Shown: piece by piece, positions 1 to 5,542 of the stretch | How the letters are laid out: every line of letters begins with the position of its first letter | Numbering within the stretch: position 1 is the first letter of the stretch | Program-made: the position numbers and the translations under genes | From: Milkweed yellows phytoplasma str. MW1 | GTDB lineage: Bacteria > Bacillota_I > Bacilli_A > Acholeplasmatales > Acholeplasmataceae | Direction: 5' to 3' | Length of the DNA stretch: 5,860 nt | NCBI RefSeq assembly: GCF_000309485.1 | Contig: NZ_AKIL01000016.1 | Location: 1 to 5,860 of the forward strand | The notes under the pieces: generated by a model | What the model saw: only the letters and a program-made list of their open reading frames with translations | What the model was told of the DNA's origin: nothing | Database searches by the model: none

Positions 1-24
1 GTAAGCGCTTTAAAAAAAAACCAT

Positions 25-74
25 TAAACTTGATAAAAACATACACTCGTATTTTGTTATTAAGTTTATTTTTT
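25..74 (+). terminator. AT-rich intrinsic terminator hairpin
   Basis: Bases 25-36 pair with 57-68 (12 pairs, one of them G-U), and the stem continues through 37-39/53-55 and 41-44/49-52 around a loop at 45-48. A run of six T follows at 69-74. This is the form of a rho-independent terminator for a plus-strand gene ending left of the window. On the minus strand the stem is soon followed by a long T run (complement of 12-20), so it may work both ways. The stem is GC-poor, so its strength is uncertain. Confidence 0.55.
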
Positions 75-218
75 AGTGTTATCAACAAGACTTTTGCAAA
101 ATATACTAAGATTTTCTCTATACAGACAAAATAAGGGCTTTTTCTTTTGCTAAAACATATACAACACTATGGGTAAGGCCATAAAATAAAATAAAAATCT
201 TAAAGGAGGAAACAAACC

Positions 219-861
219 GTGACTAAAATTAAATCTTTAAAAAAAATTTTCTTAATTATTTTTTATTAATCAATATTTTATTCTTTCATAAAAATTATCT
301 TCTCCTCTAGCTATTTTCATAACGAATCAAAACGCCAATAAATCTAGCTGATCCTCAAAACCCTTAAATATGAATGGAACGCTCAACCCGAATTAAAAAG
401 ATACGATATTAACATCCTAGATATAAAAAATATTCCTAAAATATTAAAAATAACTTCCAATATCGAATTTTCTCCTAATTGGAATCTTGAAGAGCCCGTA
501 TATAACTACTACGGGCATAGTGACGTCTCAAAAAAACCCTTATACAACCATTAATGGCATTTTTTGACGAGGGGAATTCCTCTTTATAGCTATTATCGCC
601 TCAAAAACCCTCCTTAAGGTATCATATATGAGTAGTCTATTTTCCTATCCTAAAACCTTTTAATCAGAATATGTTCATAAAGATGGTAAATACACTTTAG
701 AAGAACTCCTTGAAAACAAAATTGCGGTCATAAAAACCTTTGTTTTCTGGGATGCCAACAAAAAACCTCAAGAAAAAGATGTCATTATAAAAGTAAAAAT
801 ATTCTATGGAGAAGACTTCAATGATAATCGAAAAAAGAAACAGCGATTAATCACTATTTAA
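219..861 (+). pseudogene. Degraded SAP05-like secreted protein gene
   Basis: A strong Shine-Dalgarno sequence (AAAGGAGG, 203-210) precedes a GTG at 219. The first codons read VTKIKSLKKIFLIIF, a basic then hydrophobic start typical of a signal peptide, and the frame then stops at about 267. Further stops and frame changes follow. Reading across frames recovers a long stretch (about 350-555) containing NILDIKNIPKILKITSNIEF, then LKNPP followed by GIIYE at about 601-630, then KYTLEELLENK and VFWD at about 688-755, ending at TAA 859-861. These blocks match, in the same order, the intact SAP05 gene at 3076-3483 (KIKNPPRNLLGVFF, KYTLEDLKN, IFWKH). The copy has a longer C-terminal tail (about 35 residues past VFWD), so it looks like a divergent SAP05 paralogue rather than a recent duplicate. 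It faces the opposite way to the rest of the left half. No function is expected in this state. The homology is inferred by eye from short blocks. Confidence 0.55.
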
Positions 862-930
862 AAAGATCATAACATCATCAAACAACCCAAACTAAATCCG
901 ATTAGGATGTTATAAAATGACTCCTGATAC

Positions 931-1291
931 TTATTTTGATACTCCTTTACTCCAAAACAGATATTTGATTTCTAAGAGAGTTTTTGTTTTGGCATTATAA
1001 ATGTCTAAAAGCAGCGGAAAACATTTTTTCTTTGTCATCCGTAAAGGTAGTATCAGGATAAGTGAGTTTCGTGATTTTTTCGAAAAAAGTTCTCGCTAGA
1101 GGTTCGTTTTTATTTCCGCGTTCGGTGTATTTTTTTGATGTAAAAGTAGTACCAAAAATTTTGTCATGAACTAATTGTTCTAAGGTTCTAAATTTATCAT
1201 TGCCTGTAATACTGCCGATTTAAGAAGTGTTAATATATTGTTTGCAGTGTTGATACCATTCTTTGGTACGTTGAGATAGTTTGATTTGCAT
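931..1291 (-). pseudogene. Broken YqaJ-type (lambda exonuclease-like) nuclease
   Basis: ATG at 1289-1291 follows a good ribosome binding site (AAAGGGAAA). Translation gives MQIKLSQRTKEWYQHCKQY, an in-frame TAA at 1220-1222, then IGSITGNDKFRTLEQL, ERGNKNEPLARTFFEKI and a Thr/Asp-rich stretch. After a frame change near 1000-1010 it reads LDIYNAKTKTLLEIKYLFW and stops at 931-933. Known family pattern: YqaJ viral recombinase exonucleases have an early ITG/S segment, a G-x-x-x-EP-x-AR motif and a later D...LEIK motif whose acidic and Lys residues bind the catalytic metal. All three are visible in order, but the region between the last two is much too short, so an internal deletion is likely besides the stop and frameshift. 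Such 5'-3' exonucleases work with annealing proteins in phage-like recombination, which suits a mobile unit. It lies two bases after the membrane-protein remnant, suggesting a former operon. Confidence 0.6.
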
Positions 1292-1293
1292 TT

Positions 1294-1729
1294 TTATTTC
1301 CCTTTCTTAAATAATGAGATGATATATTGGCCTAAATAATAAATAAATTCGCTTGTATAAAATAAAACTTTTAAAAGAAAATCAATTAAAAATAAAAGAT
1401 GAGGTAGGAATAATAAAATAATGCTGAATAAGGTTAAGTTAAGCCACTTATTTTGATGATTAAAGAAAAATGATTACTAATATCCAACAAACCAATTATT
1501 TAACTTCGTTAGCCAAGTATTAATTAGGTTCCGCATGATTATTAGTTTTCGTAGTAGTTAGATATTGATAAAATTGAACCACTACTATTCCTTATTTTAG
1601 TCTTTGGATGGCTCTTAAGTGACAAGTAAAAAGATAAGAATTTGATTAAATAATTAATAAAAATTAAAGGGATTAATAAAATAAAGATGATGTTAATGAA
1701 TAAAGATGATAAGATTTTTTAATAAACAT
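1294..1729 (-). pseudogene. Broken hydrophobic membrane protein gene
   Basis: A ribosome binding site (AAAGGAAC, complement of 1742-1749) precedes ATG at 1727-1729 (MFIKKSYHLY). After a frame change comes a hydrophobic stretch (NIIFILLIPLIFINYLIKFL), then a hydrophilic middle with several stops, then a second hydrophobic region near the C-terminus (LFSIILLFLPHLLFLIDFLL) and a basic tail LFKKGK ending at TAA 1294-1296. The stop lies inside the ribosome binding region of the downstream exonuclease remnant, so the two were probably translationally coupled. I do not recognise the family. Hydrophobic segments near both ends suggest a small integral membrane protein before decay. At least one frameshift and three stops (including a TAG-TAA pair) make a functional product unlikely. 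Confidence 0.5.
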
Positions 1730-1770
1730 ATATTTTAATAGTTCCTTTCTTTTAAATTTATTTTGGGCAA

Positions 1771-1800
1771 CAAAAAAGACCCTAAAGAAGGTCTTTATGG
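1771..1800 (-). terminator. Intrinsic terminator after the SVM gene
   Basis: AAAGACC (1776-1782) and GGTCTTT (1790-1796) form a perfect 7-bp stem with a 7-base loop. On the minus strand the stem runs straight into a T run (complement of the A's at 1772-1777), the classic intrinsic terminator form. It lies just beyond the stop codon of the 1833-2156 gene and separates it from the membrane-protein remnant. A T run at 1801-1806 on the plus side may give weak bidirectional activity. Confidence 0.75.
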
Positions 1801-1832
1801 TTTTTTCAATAATTTTAATTGTTTTAACGTCT

Positions 1833-2156
1833 TTAATTGTTTTGCCTTTGCATATGGTATTGATTTCTTAAAATAATTTGTTGGTTAATGTTTTGTATAT
1901 TATCATGAATTATATCTATTCTTGATGAAATTTGATGCATTCTATTTAAACGTGTTTGGGTATTTAAAGTCAAATCATTAAAAACGTTTGTTAATTCTTG
2001 TACCAAATTATTTTTTTCTTCTTCAAGTTGCGCTCTTCTAATATTTAAATCAATTCCAGGTAAAGCGTATATTTTTTGATTGATGATAAATAAAAATACT
2101 AAGATAATAAACAAATAAAAAATTATTATTTTCAATTGTTTTTTTATTTTAAACAT
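1833..2156 (-). CDS. Small SVM-family secreted coiled-coil protein
   Basis: A 107-residue protein starting MFKIKKQLKIIIFYLF with a hydrophobic core to about residue 25 and a likely Sec cleavage after INQKIYA (residue 31). This is the SVM-type signal sequence of phytoplasma secreted proteins. The predicted mature part of about 76 residues is hydrophilic, has no cysteine, and is predicted mostly helical: residues 38-62 (IRRAQLEEEKNNLVQELTN) and 70-92 (RMHQISSRIDIIHDNIQNI) look like two amphipathic helices that could form a hairpin or coiled coil. Known biology: SVM proteins are exported by SecA/SecYEG and released into plant phloem or insect cells, and several are virulence effectors. Size and two-helix design recall the SAP54/phyllogen class, but I see no decisive match and do not claim it. 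ATG is preceded by AAAGGAAA at 10-bp spacing in a leader identical to that of SAP05. An intrinsic terminator follows. Base composition matches the surroundings. Confidence 0.85.
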   Translation of the reverse strand: MFKIKKQLKIIIFYLFIILVFLFIINQKIYALPGIDLNIRRAQLEEEKNNLVQELTNVFNDLTLNTQTRLNRMHQISSRIDIIHDNIQNINQQIILRNQYHMQRQNN

Positions 2157-2250
2157 TATATGAAATTTCCTTTTATTTTTCTTCCTTAAATTTTAACATA
2201 TTGGAAATTGTTAAATTTTATCACCATTAAGAATTGGCTCTTTTAATATA
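2157..2250 (-). promoter_or_regulatory. Effector leader: candidate promoter, inverted repeats, RBS
   Basis: From the start codon upstream, 42 bases (2154-2195, ATG included) are identical to those of the SAP05 gene and include the site AAAGGAAA. Further upstream both leaders share TGGTGATAAAATTT, where TGATAAAAT resembles an extended -10 box, and AAAAGA(G/A)CCA about 17 bases before it. Here a 25-base insertion separates the two shared blocks. It contains an inverted repeat, TTTAACA (2192-2198) and TGTTAAA (2209-2215). The promoter call is inference from conservation. Confidence 0.5.
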
Positions 2251-2410
2251 TTTGATTTCTTTGACTTTATAGTTATTGTGTTTATTTTGGTAAATAGATA
2301 AAGTTTTCCGAACAAGGTTGAATTCGGTTAGTTCAAAGTTGAAGTCATCCGCTCTTGTATGACTAAGGCAAGTAATCTTTGTGTTGAGTTTGTGATTTAA
2401 AAAATTAATT
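2227..2410 (-). pseudogene. Unrecognised C-terminal gene fragment
   Basis: An open frame without a usable start runs on the minus strand, overlapping the end of the SVM-type pseudogene, and finishes at TAA 2227-2229. Its product includes LNTKITCLSHTRADDF and NFELTEFNLVRKTLSIY, with a basic end YKVKEIKYIKRANS. Amino-acid mix and codons look protein-like, unlike random AT-rich sequence, so it is probably the 3' end of a gene whose front was lost in a rearrangement. I do not recognise the family. Its stop codon lies inside the leader element of the next effector gene. Confidence 0.35.
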
Positions 2411-2413
2411 ATT

Positions 2414-2996
2414 TTAACGTCTTTGAGAAGAACGATTAAGAGATAAATTAATTCTAAGTATAGGTGATTGATTTTTTATTTGTTCTAATATTGTATTTAT
2501 ATTTTCTTGGTTTTGATTTATTCTAATTTGTGCATTTCTTAAAAGATTGATTTGTTCTTTTGAAGCCTAAAGAGGTGTGTTATTGATGATTGTTGTCATT
2601 TCTTGCATTAATGATGAATGTAGATTTTCTAATTCTGTTATTTCATTATTTAAAATTAAATTTATAGTTATTTGTTGTTGAATATTTAAGTGTCTTTGTT
2701 GAGTTCTAATAATTTCTTTATGTATTACTTCGAGTTTATCAAATAAAAGTTTTTTCTCTGATTCTGATACTTTATGTTAAAAAGCATTAATAACTTCTTG
2801 TGCTTTTTTTTGTTGAGAAACTAATAAATTTTGATAATTTCTATATTCTTCTAAAGACTTCTAAAGAATTATAAACATCATTGCTTGTTCCAAGTATTAT
2901 TATTCATCACCATTACTTAATTAATATTAATAAATAATAAACCTATAAATACAAATAAATACTAATTATTTTAAATTGGTTTTTTCAATTGAACAT
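2414..2996 (-). pseudogene. Broken SVM-type secreted coiled-coil protein
   Basis: Starting at ATG 2994-2996 the translation, with stops and frame changes, recovers an SVM signal: MFN(stop)KNQFKIISIYL, then FIGLLFINI(N)(stop)VM. Further on it gives DVYNSLE, EYRNYQNLLVSQQKKAQEVI, a stop, HKVSESEKKLLFDKLEVIHK, QRHLNIQQQITINLILNNEI, a TAG, ASKEQINLLRNAQIRINQNQ, and an end at NRSSQRR (TAA 2414-2416). The mature part would have been about 150 residues, nearly all helical with heptad-like spacing, so larger than the neighbour at 1833-2156. One frameshift comes from a perfect 10-bp tandem duplication at 2848-2867. The gene sat about 80 bases after the SAP05 stop codon with no terminator between, so it may once have been cotranscribed with SAP05. 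Several independent lesions make it a clear pseudogene. Confidence 0.65.
2848..2867. repeat. 10-bp tandem duplication (2 copies)
   Basis: CTTCTAAAGA occurs twice back to back. Removing one copy brings VYNSLE and EYRNYQ into one frame in the broken SVM-type gene, so the duplication is the likely cause of that frameshift, probably by replication slippage. Confidence 0.8.
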
Positions 2997-3002
2997 TAAT
3001 TA

Positions 3003-3045
3003 AAAAAACACTTATTATTTGAAATTGATTTTGTAATTTAAACAC
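3003..3045 (-). pseudogene. Isolated SVM signal-peptide fragment
   Basis: GTG at 3043-3045 begins VFKLQNQFQIISVFL, matching the first 15 or so residues of SVM signal peptides. The run then passes directly into the start of the next broken SVM-type gene, MFN-x-KNQFKIISIYL, at 2996. Two signal-peptide starts in tandem look like the scar of a partial duplication or of recombination between effector genes. Confidence 0.5.
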
Positions 3046-3075
3046 TATTCTAACTACTTTTGTAATTCCGAAAAA

Positions 3076-3483
3076 TTATTTTTGTTCATGTTTCCAAAAA
3101 ATATACATATTTTGGGCTCCATTGCCCATATTCTTTAAATCTTCTAAAGTATATTTATCATCTTCATCATCTCTAGTCCCATTATCAAAAAAAACACCTA
3201 ATAAATTACGAGGCGGATTCTTAATTTTCCAAATAATTGCAAATTCTTCTATGTTTCCATTATAACGCGGACCAGTTAGTGTAAAATCAAAATATTGTTT
3301 AAATATTTCATGATTTTTAAGAATATTAATATTTGATACAGTCACATTAACGATTCTCATATCACTAACAAACTCTTCATTAGGGGCGGCCATTACTTGT
3401 TGATTATTAACAATTAAAAATAATCCTAAACCAATAAATAAAACGATTCTAAAAAATAATAAATTTGTTTTTAATTTAAACAT
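3076..3483 (-). CDS. SAP05: Secreted effector SAP05
   Basis: A 135-residue protein with an SVM signal peptide (MFKLKTNLLFFRIVLFIGLG, then FLIVNNQQVMA, cleavage at about residue 32 before APNEEF). The mature protein of about 103 residues carries blocks I recognise from SAP05 of aster yellows phytoplasma: MRIVNV, KQYFDFTLTGPRYNGNI, IWKIKNPPRNLLGVFFD, GTRDDEDDKYTLEDL and NMYIFW. Its length equals that of the known protein. Established role: SAP05 is released into plant cells, where it links zinc-finger domains of SPL and GATA transcription factors to the proteasome ubiquitin receptor RPN10. The factors are then degraded without ubiquitination, causing prolonged juvenile growth and witches'-broom. 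This copy seems intact. ATG at 3481-3483 has AAAGGAAA upstream and shares its leader with the gene at 1833-2156. A decayed SAP05-like copy lies at 219-861. The name rests on memory of the protein, not a search. Confidence 0.9.
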   Translation of the reverse strand: MFKLKTNLLFFRIVLFIGLGLFLIVNNQQVMAAPNEEFVSDMRIVNVTVSNINILKNHEIFKQYFDFTLTGPRYNGNIEEFAIIWKIKNPPRNLLGVFFDNGTRDDEDDKYTLEDLKNMGNGAQNMYIFWKHEQK

Positions 3484-3545
3484 TATATGAAATTTCCTTT
3501 TATTTTTCTTCCTTAAATTTTATCACCAGTCAGTGCTGGTTCTTT
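3484..3545 (-). promoter_or_regulatory. SAP05 leader: candidate promoter and inverted repeat
   Basis: The 42 bases ending at the start codon are identical to the other effector leader. Upstream lies ACCAG-CACTGA-CTGGT (complement of 3525-3540), a perfect 5-bp inverted repeat that directly abuts and partly overlaps TGATAAAAT, a candidate extended -10 box. In the other leader the same place holds GCCAATTCTTAATGGT, which differs in sequence but keeps partial symmetry. A repressor or sigma-factor site, or a 5' mRNA hairpin, would both fit. Functional assignment is inference. Confidence 0.5.
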
Positions 3546-3593
3546 TATTTAGAGCGAACCATCAAAGTGGTACCAAAAGAAAACAACTAATTG

Positions 3594-3661
3594 AACCAAA
3601 TTGTTTATTAATTAAAAATAAAAAGTTTGGTTTTTTTATTTAGCCAAACTTAAAAAAGGAG
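3594..3661 (+). promoter_or_regulatory. Overlapping alternative hairpins before small ORF
   Basis: AACCAAA (3594-3600) can pair with TTTGGTT (3626-3632), followed by a T-rich tract (3633-3640). AAGTTTGG (3623-3630) can pair with CCAAACTT (3644-3651), just before the AAGGAG ribosome site. Bases 3626-3630 belong to both, so the two stems exclude each other, as in attenuators. On the minus strand the second stem is followed by T-rich sequence and might act as a terminator shielding the SAP05 promoter. The sequence is AT-rich, so chance pairing is possible. Confidence 0.35.
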
Positions 3662-3671
3662 TTTCAAAAAA

Positions 3672-3846
3672 ATGAAAGAACAAGAAAAACAAGCCCTCCA
3701 AGATGAAATCAATCAATTAACTACTAATAACTACTAATTTCCAACAAAAAGAAAAAAAATATCAAGAAAAAATTACCCAAAAAGATCAAGACATTACCGA
3801 AATAAACCAAATCATAAACCAACAAGCTGAAGAAATTGCGCTGTAA
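3672..3846 (+). pseudogene. Frameshifted small coiled-coil protein
   Basis: ATG at 3672 follows a strong AAAAAAGGAG site with suitable spacing and begins MKEQEKQALQDEINQLT. The frame then meets a TAA within a perfect 10-bp tandem duplication (3718-3737). Removing one copy restores a 54-residue ORF that continues NFQQKEKKYQEKITQKDQD and ITEINQIINQQAEEIAL to TAA 3844-3846. The restored product is soluble, cysteine-free and very likely a single coiled-coil helix, with no signal peptide or membrane segment. An intrinsic terminator follows, so it is a single-gene unit divergent from SAP05. I do not recognise the family; short Gln/Lys/Glu-rich coiled coils are common in phytoplasma mobile units. 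As it stands, only about 19 residues would be made. Confidence 0.6.
3718..3737. repeat. 10-bp tandem duplication (2 copies)
   Basis: TAACTACTAA occurs twice back to back and causes the frameshift of the small coiled-coil ORF. It is the second perfect 10-bp duplication in the window, after the one at 2848-2867. Confidence 0.85.
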
Positions 3847-3915
3847 AACATTATTCTTTAAGAATTAAAATTAAGTGATAATTTCATATCTTTTCAAACT
3901 AACAAAGTATTTTTT

Positions 3916-3946
3916 CATTAGACGAAAAAGTGTCTAATGTTTTTTT
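3916..3946 (+). terminator. Intrinsic terminator after small ORF
   Basis: CATTAGAC (3916-3923) and GTCTAATG (3932-3939) form a perfect 8-bp stem with an 8-base loop, followed directly by seven T (3940-3946). It ends the plus-strand unit beginning at 3672. There is no matching T run on the minus strand, so it is one-directional. Confidence 0.85.
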
Positions 3947-4099
3947 ATAAATTTGCTAATTGAAAAAGATATTTTTTGTAATATTTTACCCATTTTACCC
4001 CTTCATATTATATATTTAGGTAAAAAAAGTTAAAAACACTCCTATAATATAAAATGAAAAGAAAATGATTTTTTATTATTAATTATATTATTTTATTGT
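3947..4099. other. AT-rich intergenic stretch, no gene seen
   Basis: I find no convincing reading frame or homology on either strand between the two terminators facing this stretch from opposite sides. A TATAAT at about 4048 on the plus strand has no -35 partner and is expected by chance at this composition. Confidence 0.5.
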
Positions 4100-4134
4100 A
4101 AAAAAAGCGCAAAAAGTAACCTTTTTCAAGGTTA
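4100..4134 (-). terminator. Intrinsic terminator after transposase remnant
   Basis: TAACCTT (4117-4123) and AAGGTTA (4128-4134) form a perfect 7-bp stem with a 4-base loop. On the minus strand it is followed by CTTTTTGCGC and a second run of seven T (complement of 4100-4106). It would end minus-strand transcripts from the ATPase and transposase side. Confidence 0.65.
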
Positions 4135-4163
4135 ATATTTAAAAAAAATGATTCAAAATTTAT

Positions 4164-4340
4164 TTATCTCAAATTTTGAGAATATTGAAGGGGCAAATGA
4201 TAGTTTAATTTAGTGAAGAGCCATTGTTGATTCCAAAAATAAGGAAATTGGTTAATGATACTTTTCATTTGGCCAAAGAGATTCTCAATAATGGCGTTAT
4301 CGCGAGGCGTCGCTTTGCGGGACACACCAATAAAAAGACT
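4164..4340 (-). pseudogene. tra5: tra5-type IS3-family transposase, C-terminal remnant
   Basis: The minus-strand frame reads SLFIGVSRKATPRDNAIIEN then LFGQMKSIINQFPYF and ends NYHLPLQYSQNLR at TAA 4164-4166. The family pattern is SRK-x-x-x-x-DNA-x-x-E(S/N)FFG in the IS3-family DDE transposase, where the Glu of DNAIIE is the third catalytic acid. The closing LNY-x-x-P-x-QYS is the usual family C-terminus. The roughly 35-40 residues that normally lie between (the Y-N-x-x-R segment) are missing, so there is an in-frame internal deletion, and everything before SLFIG is gone. It cannot be an active transposase. Local GC content is higher (GCGAGGCGTCGC at 4301-4312) than in the neighbours. Phytoplasma mobile units typically carry tra5 at one end, so this may mark the old boundary of a unit. 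Confidence 0.75.
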
Positions 4341-4357
4341 TTTTTAGTTAAGGTTTA

Positions 4358-4469
4358 TTAAATTTTTAAAAATGGATAAAAACTGTGATTTATTTTTTGG
4401 TCTTTTTTAGGAATTATTATTTTTTCTTGTTGAAAATTAGTTTTTAATGAATTTTTGTTTATTTGTCAT
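4358..4469 (-). pseudogene. Possible small ORF remnant downstream of the ATPase
   Basis: ATG at 4467-4469, about 23 bases after the ATPase stop, begins MTNKQKFIKN and stops. Dropping one base joins it to FQQEKIIIPKKDQKINHSFY and PFLKI, ending at TAA 4358-4360. No ribosome binding site is visible and I do not recognise the product. It may be a decayed short gene cotranscribed with the ATPase, or only non-coding AT-rich sequence. Confidence 0.25.
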
Positions 4470-4492
4470 ATTTATTTTTTTCAATAAGCTAT

Positions 4493-5542
4493 TCATAATT
4501 TTTTCGCTTGTTCGAATTCTTGTTCACATTCATTTCTTTTTTCATATAATTGACGCGGATTGGTTTTAATGTTTTCTTTTAAATTCATTGCTTCTTCTAA
4601 ATCTGAAGCCAACATTGCGTTGTGTGAAGGGTTTTTCTTTTTATATTTAGCTGCTTTTATATATGCTGATTTAATTATATCAGCCAAATCACGATTGGAA
4701 TATTTTGCATTTGTATGATTCTCATTTTGACATCTTTTGGCTATTCGTTCTAAATAACTAAAAGCTTGATAACTTATATTATAAGGCAAAGAAACATGTT
4801 TCAAAAAACCTTCTATTTGTTCATTTTGCAAATAATCTATATAAATTTCTTTGCTAAAACGACTTCTTAAAGCTTTATCTAATTTATCAATATTATTAGA
4901 AGCGCCCATCACTATAATTTTATTATTGTTTTGTTTAAAACCGTCTATTTTATCTAATAAAGTGTTAGTTATATTGCTGTTTGTAAATTTTTCATTTTCT
5001 CTATTTGGCATACCATCTATTTCATCAATAAAAATAACACATTTATCATATTTTTCTGCTTCAGTCCAAATATTTTCTAATGCTTTTATTCCTTGGCCTG
5101 TGTATTGACAATCAAATTTAGCAGGAATAAGATTAATAAAGTGAGCGTTGCATTCGTTCGAAAAAGCTTTTATTAAAAAGGTTTTTCCTGTTCCTGGAGG
5201 ACCATATAATAAATAACCTTTAGGTTTGATTGAATCTAAATTAAATAATTCTTCTTCATCATCATTTAGTTCAAAAAACGAAATTAAATCTTGTAACTCT
5301 TCTTTTTCGGTGTCCATTGCGAAAATATCTTTAAAAAGAATTTTTAATTTTTTTTCATTTTGAAATAAAGATTTTTGCTCATTTAAAAAGAATAAATAAC
5401 TTTTTAATTTTTGATATTCTTTATCTTCTTTGTTTACAATAATCAAGTTTTTTTCTATTTGATTTATTTTTTTTTCAATTATTTCAATAAAACGATATAC
5501 AGAATTATTTTTTTTGTTTTCAAAATTCGAAGTATTTTTCAA
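4493..5542 (-). CDS. FtsH-like AAA+ ATPase core, no protease domain
   Basis: Residues are counted from the TTG at 5540-5542. Walker A GPPGTGKT lies at 114-121, Walker B VIFIDE at 169-174, sensor 1 in VMGASN (about 216), and a short second region of homology LDKALRSRFSKEI with candidate arginine fingers R226 and R228. A helical lid follows (SNRDLADIIKSAYIKAA). The protein ends about 50 residues later; the zinc-protease HEXXH domain of FtsH is absent. It should bind and hydrolyse ATP as a ring-forming unfoldase or remodelling enzyme with unknown partners. Phytoplasma mobile units commonly carry such AAA+/HflB-type genes. The TTG is not a convincing start: no ribosome site precedes it, and the frame stays open upstream to 5746 through a coiled coil. 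The true gene starts at or beyond the right edge and is broken by a frameshift at 5742-5746. If that frameshift is real, the core may not be expressed; if it is a sequencing error, the gene is intact. Confidence 0.85.
   Translation of the reverse strand: MKNTSNFENKKNNSVYRFIEIIEKKINQIEKNLIIVNKEDKEYQKLKSYLFFLNEQKSLFQNEKKLKILFKDIFAMDTEKEELQDLISFFELNDDEEELFNLDSIKPKGYLLYGPPGTGKTFLIKAFSNECNAHFINLIPAKFDCQYTGQGIKALENIWTEAEKYDKCVIFIDEIDGMPNRENEKFTNSNITNTLLDKIDGFKQNNNKIIVMGASNNIDKLDKALRSRFSKEIYIDYLQNEQIEGFLKHVSLPYNISYQAFSYLERIAKRCQNENHTNAKYSNRDLADIIKSAYIKAAKYKKKNPSHNAMLASDLEEAMNLKENIKTNPRQLYEKRNECEQEFEQAKKL

Noticed and set aside
94..124. Possible promoter TTGCAA...TATACA before the 219-861 gene
   Set aside because: Spacing of 19 bases and weak boxes in very AT-rich sequence; not distinguishable from chance.
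869..913. Inverted repeat ATAACATC...GATGTTAT between two converging pseudogenes
   Set aside because: The loop of 29 bases and lack of a T run make a terminator unlikely; possible by chance.
2040..2066. DLNI near the mature start of the SVM protein as an EAR repressor motif
   Set aside because: It matches neither LxLxL nor DLNxxP fully (the residues after DLN are IRR), so there is no support beyond three residues.
4300..4325. GC-rich patch as evidence of recent foreign transfer
   Set aside because: It coincides with the conserved SRKATPRDNA segment of the transposase, whose Arg/Ala/Pro codons explain the local GC.
4851..5108. Plus-strand 85-residue hydrophobic reading frame
   Set aside because: It lies entirely antisense to the conserved AAA+ core (Walker A and B region). 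Its hydrophobicity follows from complementing Lys/Asn/Glu-rich codons, and it has no ribosome site.
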